This document shows positions 23,499-34,170 of a stretch of DNA of 64,000 bases, in pieces (position 1 is the first letter of the stretch; each line of letters begins with the position of its first letter). The notes under the pieces are model-generated. The model had not been told where the DNA came from. It did not search any database and saw nothing but the letters and a program-made list of their open reading frames with translations. Both the position numbers and the translations under genes were made by a program. The stretch lies in contig NW_022985100.1 of assembly GCF_010015585.1 (NCBI RefSeq), forward strand, positions 1-64,000. The letters run 5' to 3'. This stretch comes from Eremomyces bilateralis CBS 781.70. Its lineage: Eukaryota; Ascomycota; Dothideomycetes; Eremomycetales; Eremomycetaceae.

Positions 23499-25049
23499 TC
23501 GTGTCTGCAGGTCGACGATTGTTTGTGCATAGTAGCATGTGTTCGGCTTGAGTTAGGTGCAATTGTTTGCTCGATGCTTGTAGGCGTCGGGTTGAACTGG
23601 GATATTAGGCCGCTTGGTCTAGGATCTAGACGGCTCTGTACCACTCGAGTGTGAAATCCAGTTGGCCCTCCTATTGGGGATATTAACCTCGAAGTGTCGC
23701 ATGTCCGGCGTCTTTCATACCGACTGTCTTTAATCTTATGTTGCCAGGAAAGGAGGAATAATTCTACGGCGTAAATATTTCCTTTCCGGACCAGTGAGCT
23801 GCCTCGTTTAGGCGCCTCAATGCTGCCACGTCCATGCTCTTTCTCTCAGTTCGCAGTCTCTTCGCTTATGCACGGTCGTTTGTTGTTGCGCCAGAGATTC
23901 AAATTTCGATTCTAGTTCAGATGACGATCTGTAGCTCTAACGTGTCGGGTCGACTGTGTATCTATGCTGGCCCAGGAAGTTGAAGGTAAGGTTGGCAATG
24001 GTGGAGAGGTGTCGCGATCATAAGCAACGATAATCAAAGGAGTTTGGCGCAGCGCGAATATTTGCCAAGCATCAAAACGCATGTCGTGACAACCGAATCG
24101 ACTTTTTCCGACAGATTAATATTGAAACAAGCGACTAAACGGCGATAAAGGCGATAGATAAATGATATTAACACCAAGCAGACTGGACGCCAATGGGACG
24201 AGTATTGAGCGATGAGATGGAAGAATAATGAAAGCAACTGCATCAGTACAACCACTTTGTTCAAGGACAGGATTTATCTCTAGACACAATGACTCAGCTC
24301 GTGTTTCCTACAGATATTCAAGGGCCAGTGCATAACTGGTTGCCCAACCGCGCACGTCGAGGGCTGCTTGATAGGACTCGGTGAGTTTGGCAGCACACTT
24401 TCCTGGCAATCGTTTGGATCTCTCGCGGATTTCGATATCGAAAATATATCAACAATTCATGATACAGGATCTGAATCCCACTTGGAACCGAAAGGTGAGA
24501 GATAATGCTTGGAGCTCAGAGCTGTCTGTACGTTCGAATTCCGAAGTCCATGACTACGGAGGAACGGCGTGTCTTCCAGGTTGTACCACAAGAACTACGG
24601 GTTTCATCGCATCCAACTGATGCGTCTAGAACACCGCATTTGGGAACATTCGAGAGTTCATATGCCCAAAGTTGAGCTGCCAACATAGGATTTGAAGGAT
24701 GGTTGTTGACATGGACTGACGTTGAAGAGGAGCTAAGGACGGGTTTGACCCACAATTCCTTTCGATTTCTAGTCTCCCCACACAAGGATTTTGTTCCGCC
24801 TTTCAAATTTCATGAACTCTCTCAGGTCCCCAATCCCGAGTCCATCACTCTCAGATTGGGATCTGGGCCTTCCTCAATCTTTTGTGATTATGAAAAGGAC
24901 TCCATGTCTTACCATGCCTGTGTCGAAGCTCAAAGTTAGACATCCCGGATAGCTAATGGCGAATACAAAAGCCACTCTCGCTCCTTGCTAGATGTGGTCC
25001 GAAAGCTTCCCGTTGACCCTCCCATCACACCAGGCATTTGGCAGCTGTG
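23499..25049. other. Intergenic region, no gene supported
   Basis: Short ORFs on both strands show no family resemblance. The part after 24500 may contain further remains of the decayed gene that follows. Confidence 0.4.
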
Positions 25050-25584
25050 CATTCCATCGATGCCTGAGCTATAGCTTGCCTTATTCCTCGTTTGGACAAC
25101 CTGATACGATGTGCTTGTTCTCGAGGAACCAAGGAAGGTAAATGCGCCTATTATTTGAGGATATGTCGAGATGATGTTCTCCACGGGGTGACACTCGATG
25201 TCCAATCGTCGAGCTGCTCGGTTGAAACCATCAGATGATTCTGAAGTCCAACGTAGAGGCCCAGAAAATTGGACTCGGTCGCTGTACGACAGCGGTTGAA
25301 TCTATAGTCTTCCTTGGTTTGGGGGTCGCTTGGAAGTATTTCCTTCCCAACCGCGACTTCTAGGGTCTTTGCGGCTGTCATCGTGTGGCCAGGGCACGAC
25401 TTTTCTCTTGCGCATCTTGCACTACGGTACCAGGGCTTAGTACTTTCATAATAGGAGCACTTCCAGGACACTTCCATCGGTTTATGGTAGCAAATGCAAT
25501 AGCCAACAATGCCCCCTCCGGCAGAACCCTGGGTGGTGCAGGGGTCCTGATCACTGGGCAATGAAAGATAGATTTGGTATGCAA
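25050..25584 (-). pseudogene. Decayed fungal gene, family not identified
   Basis: The minus strand reads coding-like peptide in at least two frames: a Cys-bearing part (WKCSYYESTKPWYRSARCAR, SCPGHTMTAAKTLEVAVGKE, RFNRCRTATESNFLGLYVGL) from 25561 to about 25154, and a continuation in a neighbouring frame (ENIISTY, then YLPWFLENKHIVSG). The frame change and lack of a start or clear splice sites suggest a broken gene. The Cys and His spacing hints at zinc binding, which is inference. Confidence 0.35.
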
Positions 25585-26174
25585 CTTAAGTTCCCTCTAT
25601 ATTGTTGCCTTTCTCTCGCTGTGTAAGTTGAAGTGCAGTAGTAATTGTTTTTTATTTGATAGCAAGCTGCATGTGTGGGGAGAGTTGTGTACATAAATTG
25701 TGTTGTGAGTGAGTGATACACCTGGAAACGGTAATTCTGTGGAGGTGCGATATTAATGGAGATCTGATTGGTTGATTGATGGCGAATGATGCGCTATTCC
25801 AGATAAAGACTAGTGCTAGTCGGTTGAAGCGAACCACACACAAATTGACTTCTCCAACTCTCACACATCACGAAACTTCAACCACCGCCGAACCATCCAC
25901 CCATCAACCGAGAGAGCATTGCATTGGTGTCGTTTGCGAATAGGTGAGTACTATCTACCAATTCCCTATTCATATCAGGTCTTCGATTGCAGTTGTCTGC
26001 CAATTCTCCGCCTCGAAACGATTCTGGACCCGGCAGGCGACGAGCAAACGAACCACATACTGCACCGATCCTCCTTCGATATCGTCTCCGTCACATCGAA
26101 ACCACATTCTGGACCATTACAGGGACGAAACGCTGACTTTGTTTATGATATAGCCTACTACATCAACCGCAATC

Positions 26175-26889
26175 ATGGGGTTTGTTCCAAACCGTCTCCT
26201 TCCTCCAACCCACCACCCGCTAACCTCCTCCCAGTATCTCACGAGACTCGCGCCATAAGCGCTCCGCCACCGGCGCCAAGCGTGCGCACTACCGCAAGAA
26301 GAGGTATGCATAACCCGATCGCTCCGTCAACCATGTCTGACATGGCTGTAGAGCTTTCGAGAAAGGTCGTCAACCGGCCAACACTCGCATCGGAGCGAAG
26401 CGCATACATCTCGTCCGCACCCGCGGCGGCAACCGCAAGTTCCGCGCCCTCCGCATCGACTCTGGCAACTTCTCCTGGGGCTCTGAGGGCATCGCCCGCA
26501 AGACCCGTGTCATCGTTGTCGCCTACCACCCGTCCAACAACGAGCTCGTCCGCACCAACACCCTGACCCGCTCGGCTGTCGTGCAGATCGACGCAGCGCC
26601 GTTCCGCCAGTGGTACGAGGCGCACTACGGCGCCAACCTGGGCCGGAGAAAGCAGCAGCAGGCCAAGGGGGGCGAGGTCGAGGAGAAGAAGAAGGAGAGC
26701 CGCGCCCTACAAGAGAAGCACGCCGAGCGACAGAAGACCGCCAAGGTGGAGTCGGCGTTGGAGAGGCAGTTCGAGGCCGGTCGGCTGTACGCCGTGGTGG
26801 CGTCACGGCCGGGCCAGAGCGGTCGTTGCGACGGATACATCCTGGAAGGGGAGGAGCTGGCTTTCTACCAGCGTGCCATCAGGAAGTAG
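26175..26889 (+). CDS. RPS8: 40S ribosomal protein S8 (eS8), three exons
   Basis: Component of the cytoplasmic small ribosomal subunit. Exon 1 is only 5 bases (26175-26179, ATGGG), then 26235-26303 and 26352-26889; introns are 26180-26234 (GTTTGT, CTAAC, CAG) and 26304-26351 (GTATGC ... TGTAG). The product is 203 residues and matches eS8 throughout: MGISRDSRHKRSATGAKR, KKRAFEKGRQPANTRIGAK, RTRGGNRKFRALRIDSGNF, WGSEGIARKTRVIVVAYHPS and the C-terminal GYILEGEELAFYQRAIRK. Introns right after the start codon are typical of fungal ribosomal protein genes. The leader may hold one more intron (GTGAGT at 25944). Convergent with the Prp38-Cwc24 gene, 248 bp apart. Confidence 0.95.
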
Positions 26890-27137
26890 GGGATGTTATG
26901 ATCTAGTCTCGGCGAAAATTCATGGTGCTGGGTTGCATCCGGAAAACTGGTGTATCGTTCAACTGCTGCATAGGGCGTTACCAATCATAAGAGCGTCAAA
27001 ATTCCAAAGACGTGCTCAATTCAAAACGGGCTGCATCCAGAATACATGTGACGTCGACATTTCTCATATTGTATCAAGAAAATGGTGCCTCATTCATAGT
27101 GTCATAGATCCGAGACGGAATGAATTCTATCTACTCC

Positions 27138-28541
27138 TCACACCTCCGCCTTCTCTTTCTCCTTCCTTTTCATCAAGTTCTTCGCCGTCTTAAACACCCC
27201 TCCGGTCGCCGCTCCACACGCCGCGCACGCCGGCGACTTCTTAAACCGCTCCAACGCGCACTTCTCGCAGAAATAATGCCCACACTTCGTCACCACGGGA
27301 TTCGAATACCCCTTTTTACAAATAAAGCACGCGAACGGGATCTCCTCCTTCTTCTCCCCCTCCTTCTCCTCCTTCTCCTTCTCCACCCCCCCCTTCTTCC
27401 GATTCCGCTCCACTTCCCACTCCTTGTCCAGCGCCCAACCCGCCTTATAGTCCTCGCGCGCGTGCAGGTACTTGCAGTTGTCGCCGTAGCCACAGAAGCC
27501 GGTCTGCTTGTAGTCCTTGCAGACGTCCGGGGCGAAGTCGATGTACGTCGTCATGCGGACGTTGGAGGAGGATTTGGTGGGGCCAACTTGCCGGGCGGAT
27601 TTGGTGGCTTCGTCGTTGGCGGTGGGTTGTGGGCCGGAGGGGGCGGTAGTTTGTGAGGGTGCTTGAAGGCCGGGGGAGATGCGTTTGGGGGCGGGGAGGG
27701 AGCGAGGGGAGGGTGATCGCTTGCGCTTGACGACGCGTTCGGGAGAGGTAGATGGGCTGCGTGCGCGAGGGGTGGGTGGGGAGGATGTACGGCTAGGGGA
27801 ACGGGCGTCGTCGTCGTCTCTCATATCGACGTCGGAGTCGGAGTGTAACTGGTCCGCGACCTTGCTTTCCCGCGGCTCTAGCTTTCCGTCGTCTTCCAGC
27901 ATGGTTCGGGTAGGCAGCTTCCACAGCGCGGTTCCGCACACGCGGTCTTTGCTGAGGAGGTCGTCGATGAACTGGTCCATATACGTCAAGATGAACCCGT
28001 CCTTGAGCCGTCGCTTCAGTTTACGATAGTCTTCGAGTCGCGGTTCGAGGGTGGAGTAGATTTCGACCGGATCCCATGCGAGCCGGATGTAGAAAGCAGC
28101 CAGCGCACGGAGGTATTTGAAGTCATTCCGACTTCCTAGTCGACCATTATGCGAATCCCCGTTGGCCGGCTTCGAATCTCCATTCCCCATCTCCGCATCA
28201 TCGCCATTCACACTCTTCTCATCCTCCTCCTCCGTCCAGTCCAAGTACTCCTTAACGACCGCTTTCGACGGCTGCAATTGCAGCATCTTGAACAGCAAGC
28301 ATAGGAACGGCGTCGGCCGCCCAAAATCACTATACGTCCCGCCAATGTACGTGAGCTCGGCGGCGCGGTCGCATAACGTCGCCTCGTTCAGCCCGAAGCA
28401 TTGCTCTTTCCAGTAGTAGGATTCCGTGATCCGGTCCCGCACACCGGTTTCGATCAGGGTCGCGGGATTTTTGCCGCGGAGGAGAGGGCCGCTGTAGCCT
28501 CGATTGTCGAGGAGTGCTGCTGCGTCGGCGCGATGCGCCAT
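27138..28541 (-). CDS. PRP38-CWC24: Prp38-Cwc24 fusion: spliceosome activation factor with CCCH and RING fingers
   Basis: One uninterrupted frame of 467 residues carries two spliceosomal proteins. Residues 1 to about 205 are Prp38 (MAHRADAAALLDNRGYSGPL, RDRITESYYWKEQCFGLNEA, GGTYSDFGRPTPFLCLLFKM, RALAAFYIRLAWDPVEIYST, GFILTYMDQFIDDLLSKDRV), the tri-snRNP factor needed for spliceosome activation. An acidic insert (DWTEEEDEKSVNGDD) interrupts it. After a Ser/Pro/Arg-rich linker come the Cwc24 parts: TYIDFAPDVCKDYKQTGFCG with a CCCH finger (C-x8-C-x5-C-x3-H, about 341-360) and a RING finger (CFICKKGYSNPVVTKCGHYF, about 405-443) ending ACGAATGGVFKTAKNL. Cwc24 joins the activated spliceosome and contacts the 5' splice site. 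The usual Cwc24 N-terminus is missing. ATG at 28541 is the Prp38 start; the frame stays open to 28634 without another ATG. Confidence 0.9.
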   Translation of the reverse strand: MAHRADAAALLDNRGYSGPLLRGKNPATLIETGVRDRITESYYWKEQCFGLNEATLCDRAAELTYIGGTYSDFGRPTPFLCLLFKMLQLQPSKAVVKEYLDWTEEEDEKSVNGDDAEMGNGDSKPANGDSHNGRLGSRNDFKYLRALAAFYIRLAWDPVEIYSTLEPRLEDYRKLKRRLKDGFILTYMDQFIDDLLSKDRVCGTALWKLPTRTMLEDDGKLEPRESKVADQLHSDSDVDMRDDDDARSPSRTSSPPTPRARSPSTSPERVVKRKRSPSPRSLPAPKRISPGLQAPSQTTAPSGPQPTANDEATKSARQVGPTKSSSNVRMTTYIDFAPDVCKDYKQTGFCGYGDNCKYLHAREDYKAGWALDKEWEVERNRKKGGVEKEKEEKEGEKKEEIPFACFICKKGYSNPVVTKCGHYFCEKCALERFKKSPACAACGAATGGVFKTAKNLMKRKEKEKAEV

Positions 28542-29000
28542 CTTGAAGGGAGATGAGCTTGTCGCGGGCGGCGATGGACTTGTGGATTGACGAGGTTGAG
28601 TTGTGGGCTCCACGGAAGTGTCTCCGCTAGTCAAAAACCTTCGGGTATGTTCACTTCTTCAATCTCGGATTCTTGGATCTGAAAAGATCTGAATCATCGT
28701 GTCTCTTCCTTAAGCTACTCCATGCAAAACGGCCAGGTCCCAACTGTGGCGAATGCTGAGAAATGTTGGTGCACCGCCACTTCTCGAATCTGCCAGATCC
28801 CGGCTCATTGATATCCTCTAATTGGCTGGATGCCATCACCATAGCACCAGAACGCAAACAAACAGTTGACCAGCGTCATCAATGGTATTAATTACTGATG
28901 GGAAAAGCGACATCTTACACTTTGTGGATAGCATGATTTACAAGACGATATGACGATATAATGACCCATCTTACCCTTCTTGAATACAATTAAACGCAAA
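28542..29000. promoter_or_regulatory. Divergent intergenic region between the splicing-factor gene and the glycosyltransferase-like gene
   Basis: 459 bp between two outward-facing starts, so it should hold both promoters. No specific binding site was identified. Confidence 0.4.
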
Positions 29001-30376
29001 ATGGCTAGAATACTGCTCACGAGCGGACAGGTTTCCGTAGCACTGAGCTCTGGCGTCGGTAAGTAGACGAGTCCAAGAGACTCAACCACGAACAATAGAC
29101 CAGCCATTGACCACAGCACAGTCGTAATCTTCACCATCCTCCTCTTCCTAAGCGGCTACGTCCTCCAACAACAAACTGTCCGCTCCCTCCGCCACGCCAT
29201 CCGGCCGCCCCTCCCACCCCCTCCTCCCTCCCTCCCCCTCCAAGAACTCTCCACCCAAAACCCGCTCGCCAAATCTGCCCGCCTCCCCGGCACCGTCGTC
29301 AGCAAAGAAGCCGTGCAAGCCCACCTCGCCGCTGCCAGTGCCAGCCAGGCGATCGACTGGAAGCGGCGCGCCCATGTCCAACTCGTGCGCAGTCATGAGG
29401 AGGTCTGCGGCGCGGTCATGGTGTTCGCGGACTTATATCGGCTAAGGAGCCAGGGGAGCAGGGCGTTGGTGTTCCCGGCAGCGTGGGCGACGGCGTGGGG
29501 AGATGAGTGGGGGTATGAGACGAATCCGGAGGCGGAGCGGACGAGGCGGTTGCTGAAGAAGGCGGCGAGAAGGTATAAGGTGCATTTGGTACCGATGAAG
29601 GCGATTGAAGAGGGTGGTGATGGTATGTCGCATTTCTGCGCTTAGTGTGGTTCGACATGGTGCTGAACGTTTCCCCTATAGATTCGCTTCCCTCGTCATA
29701 TTCGTATGCAAGCCTATTCTCCTTGGATTGGTACGACAGGATACTGGCGCTCCCGCGACCCGGCGTCGTCCTCGATGCTGTTCCCCTAGACGTTCTCCTC
29801 GCGTTCGGTACCCCAGAGAGCCTGGCAACATCCGCTGCGGCGGAAGTACAATTCGACATTTCTCCTCAGAGCGAGATGACCCTGATCCGACCGTCGAAGG
29901 AGGAGTTCAGCCGGATCATGGATATCCGGGATGCGGATCAACTATCCGAGACGTCATTATTTAGCGAAGCTTTTCCTTCCCCCGAGAAGCTTTCGGCATT
30001 TGGAAACGCGGAGGTGGCGCTCATGGCGACGACAGGGAGCCTAAAGGAATATAGTATCCGGAAACAGGATCCCCCGGTGCCGGAAGATAACGTGCCTGGC
30101 TCGCCATCAGGGGAGCAACTGGTGGTGCAAGAGACCGCGGGACAGTCCGGTGCATTCAACGCCACGGAATTCATGCAGAATACTGCCTTTGTTCGCATCA
30201 TGGACGCTGGACTGCCGGGCCCTGAGTACGATGTGCCCCGGACCGAGATGCTCAAGGCGAAGCCATGGGGAGAAGCGGGGATGGTGTGGGAGTCGATGTA
30301 CGAGCGATTTCGTGCCCATCGGATGGATGTATGTGGGTTGGAGTTGGAGATGGTGCCGGAGAAAGAGGAATTGTAA
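29001..30376 (+). CDS. GT8/GNT1-like glycosyltransferase-type Golgi membrane protein, three exons
   Basis: Likely nucleotide-sugar transferase fold, type II membrane protein. Exons 29001-29058, 29122-29622 and 29682-30376 give 417 residues. Introns: 29059-29121 (GTAAGT ... CACAG) and 29623-29681 (GTATGT ... TATAG). The first intron brings an ATG start into frame with a membrane span (VVVIFTILLFLSGYVL). The family pattern is seen in HEEVCGAVMVFADLYRLRSQ, ALVFPAAW, RYKVHLVPMKAIEEG and SLDWYDRILALPRPGVVLDA. Where active members have a DxD sugar-nucleotide motif (YLDSDG), this one reads ALPRPG, so the metal-binding motif appears lost and activity is doubtful. The C-terminal third has no recognised domain. 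Confidence 0.6.
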
Positions 30377-31550
30377 CATGTATTGGTATGTGTGGATATT
30401 TGGTTGTTTTGGGTATAGAATGGGTTCGATTTTCACGACTTCAATATATTATATGAACTTGGATGGGCTGCTGTGTCGTGTGAAATGGAAATGGCCGATG
30501 GGTCGGGACGGCCTTTGCTAGGGGTCGGGGTTTACTACTGGAGAACCGCGTTCACGTACATACCAAATTACGCGTTGGTCCGTATCCCGTAGGCCATGTT
30601 CACGCATCAACATACATGTTACATAGATAGGTACCCCCCCCCCTCCCTGAGTTCCTGGGGCTCTTAGGGGCAGAGGGTTGGGGTATGTCTTAGTAAGACA
30701 CGAATAACATGTTGTGGTGCACTGCAACACATTATTGCATGTGGATATTTTCAAGATAAGTACGTTTGATGGCAGGACAAGGCCAGGCGTTCAACTACCG
30801 GACGGTTCTCCATACTCGGTTCACTTCTTTCCTAGCCGAACTACCAAGAGTCAACCCAATAAAGACACAAGTTCTCCCGATATGTCGGCATTTGTTGGAC
30901 GCGAAGATACCTTGTATCGTTAGTATCATCCTGGTATTTTCCTCGACTTCCAGAGTCCAGTACCGGGATGCACTGGTATACAAGTATCCTTCCAAGAATC
31001 CAAGATCAGCTTTCGAGTCCTTGGAAACCCAGGTCCAGCGAATCAATTGGTTGATGTCAAACGAAGTCGTATCCAATGAGATCCAAAAGCCTGGATTTCA
31101 CCGATGCTGTGATGCAAGCCAGGGCAAGCTGCAGGGCGAACTACCAGTGGTTGCTCCTCTCTGCTAAGTCCTACAGTATCCATAACCGGGTGGCTAAGCA
31201 AGGCGAACTTGCATCAGGGCAGATTTGCCTTTTGATACCCCTCCAACGGTTCTCGTGATCGGATCATGAATGATCGCTTCTTAATTGCCTCGCGAGGCGC
31301 GCTCTTCTAAATAGTTCATGCTTGTCTTTCCTTTTGATGTCCTTAGGCGTTGATGGTTTTCAGTCCTGTCGTTCGTTTCCCTACCTCAATGTAACCCCTC
31401 TCGTACAATTGGGAACCAGATGTCTATCTGAACCTATTTTTTTTATCAAGCGCTCCTTTCCTTGCGAAAAGACGTCAAAAATTGAACAAGGCTGTCTCTA
31501 AGAAACGTGTTTAGTCCTTCGGTTACACTGTGACTCTTTCCTTCCAAATT
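30377..31550. other. Intergenic region, no gene supported
   Basis: Includes a C-run near 30632. A 93-codon minus-strand ORF (30795-31076) has no family resemblance and is probably chance. 31440-31550 is the likely leader of the lipase gene. Confidence 0.4.
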
Positions 31551-33610
31551 ATGGCGCACAAGACATCCAAGTCCAAGCATTCGTCGAGACATCACCATGG
31601 AAAGAAATCCAAGTCGAGTACACAATCTAAGTCGAGGGCAACGGCAGCAACAGCAACTCCGATTCTTCACCACACCCAGTCAATCCGTCTACAACCGCAG
31701 CCGAGTCTACCAGTTCTACCGATCCGAACCGCATCGACACCGAAGTCACCACCTCCTTGCTATCATTCCACACAAGCAGGCTATCCTCGGGCAGTAAATC
31801 TCCCCCAACGCTACCCTCCTACCCATCCGCCGGCACCCCACTGGGCATCAACAACGAATCTAGCAATGTTACGTCCTCAGACTCACCCACCAGTTCGTCA
31901 GGGCCATCGTCCTCCAGATCAAAGAAAGGTCAAATGGTCAGACCGACTACACCTGCCCTCCACTGTGGCGAGGCCGCTCCACGCCGCATCTGCGTCCGTA
32001 AGCAATCTACAGGACACTGTACGGGGTCTGAATGATGGCGCGAATGATGTATTGAACCAGCGAGGGGCGGGGTATGTGGGACGAGCGGCGGGGATATATG
32101 AGCTATGTGCACAGTATCTCGACGATATCATCACGCAAATCGATGGGGAGGTCTTGGGTACTGAAACTGGACGACCAACGAATACTCAAACAGCGTATCA
32201 TCCAAATCCGCAGTGGCAGCAATCGATGCCATATCTTCCACCACCACCGCAACCATACGCTCCTGCAGCCCCCCCACACTTGAATCACACCCTCCAACCC
32301 TTCGCCGAACCAGCCCTCCCACTCCCCACCTCCACCTACTTCTCAAAAGTCTGGTTGTACTCCAACTCCCGCCTCCCACCGCATCTCCCACCCCTGAAAC
32401 TCTACCTCCCAACCTATCCCCTCCTCACCCTCGCGGCCCGCCACAGCCTGCTCGCCTACTCCCCACCCCCACCCTCCAACATCAGCACGTCCCCATCCAC
32501 CACCACCCTCACTAGTCCTGCCGCTGCCCCCTACCTAAAATCTTTCATCCTCCGCACCGTCCCTGTCTCCACGTCCCCGCACACCCACACCGTCATCCTC
32601 TCCATCCGCGGTAGCGCCTCCTTCACCGACTGGTCTATCAACCTCCACACCACCCCGCAACCCCCTCTCCCCCTCCTCGACGACCCGGGCAACCTCACCC
32701 ACGGCGGCTTCCTCGCCGTCGCCGTCGCCATGCTCCCCTGCGTTGCCCGCCATCTCACCACCCTCCTCGACGGCATCCTCGCCGCGGACCTGTCCCGTCA
32801 GCGCGACGGCCGCCACCGTCCCCCAAAAATCACCCTCCTCCTCACCGGCCACTCTGCCGGCGGCGCCATCGCCTCCCTCCTCTACGCCCACCTAGGAACC
32901 ACCACCCCCGCCTGCACCTCTCCCCTCCGCACCCTCCGCTCCCGCTTCCGCCGCATCCACTGCATCACCTTCGGCGCCCCGCCCATCACCCTCCTCCCGC
33001 TTCGCAAGCCGTCACCTCCTCCCGCAAACGGGCGCGACGACACGGCCGCATCGAACCCCGACTGGCGCTCCTCCCTCTTCTTCTCCTTCGTCAACGAGGG
33101 CGACCCCGTCGCACGCGCCGATCCCGCCGTTGTCCGCTCGCTGCTGAAGCTGTACGCATCATCACCACCGCCGCAGACGATGGCGGCGGCGGGGTCGGCG
33201 CCGCGGTGGGAGGTGCCGCCAGGGATGCTGAGCTGCGCGGGGCGGATCGTGCTGTTGCGGGGGTATCATCCGCAGAAGGGTGGAAGGGCGAAGAAGGGGA
33301 GGCGGGTGGGAAAGGTGGGTGGGAAGATGGGGGGGAAGAAGACGGGGCTGGNNNNNNNNNNNNNNNNNNNNNNNNNNNNNNNNNNNNNNNNNNNNNNNNN
33401 NNNNNNGGGGAGGGAAGTTTGGCGAGGGGGATGGGATTGGGGTTAGGTGGGGCGGGGGATGGTGGGAGGGAGGAGGAGATACCGGCGGCGTTTGTGGTGG
33501 ATGATGGAATGTTGAGGACAGCGGTGTTTGGGGATCCGATGGCGCATCAGATGCGGGTTTACGTGCGTAGGGTGGAGGGGTTGGCGATGCGGGCAGTGAT
33601 GGGAGGGTAA
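31551..33610 (+). CDS. Class 3 lipase-like protein, crossed by an assembly gap
   Basis: Probable triacylglycerol or diacylglycerol lipase of the class 3 alpha/beta-hydrolase family. ATG at 31551 (MAHKTSKSKHSSRHHHGKKS). About 220 residues of basic and Pro-rich sequence precede the hydrolase domain: VILSIRGSASFTDWSINLHT (oxyanion region), THGGFLAVA, LLLTGHSAGGAIASLLYAHL with the nucleophile Ser in GHSAG, ITFGAPPIT, and NEGDPVARAD with the likely acid Asp. The frame runs to the run of 55 N at 33352-33406 in a Lys/Gly-rich segment. Beyond the gap another frame encodes PAAFVVDDGMLRTAVFGDPM, AHQMRVYVRRVE and stops at 33610; its His may complete the triad. The true gap size and the join are unknown. 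Convergent with the PKA gene. Confidence 0.7.
33352..33406. other. Assembly gap (55 N)
   Basis: The sequence on both sides is very G-rich (runs of GGGG and AAGG), which explains failed sequencing. It falls inside the lipase coding sequence. Confidence 0.99.
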
Positions 33611-34170
33611 GGTACGAGGAGCCGGCCGATTCCTATTATTTTGAGCATAATAGCGATCTGGGGTTAACGAGCAATGATACCCATTTGATTCTCTTATGAA
33701 AATAGATCGAGAGAATCGGGATATCGTGAGAAACGGCGAATGCAGCACGTCAACGCGGCTGCGAAACAATATTTATTGCACATAATAATCCATGGATACC
33801 CGTCTAAACATACAAGGCATATCATTTCCCCGTGCTCGTGCCGTTGCCGACCGCATTAAGAGGCTCAATTTCCCAACCAGCTCCAGCCCTCCCAATCCCG
33901 CCGTCCGCCATACACGCGTTGCCCAAAAACACCACCACTCGCCAAGTGGCCGTCCACACGGCGCATGCATGATTCGGTCCCCTCTATTGCCGGCGACCTG
34001 CGCACCGGGCCGGTCGGCGGCGATCGCGTCAAGATCCGTCCCGGTCGTGGATGTATGTGAAATGATGAGATATTAGGTTGGCGATACGATGCGCAAGATA
34101 TCCAAGATAGGTCCGCAATTCGGCCGATAAGACCGGATGTTCCTCCGCGTCTGACACCAAGTCTGTCCAT

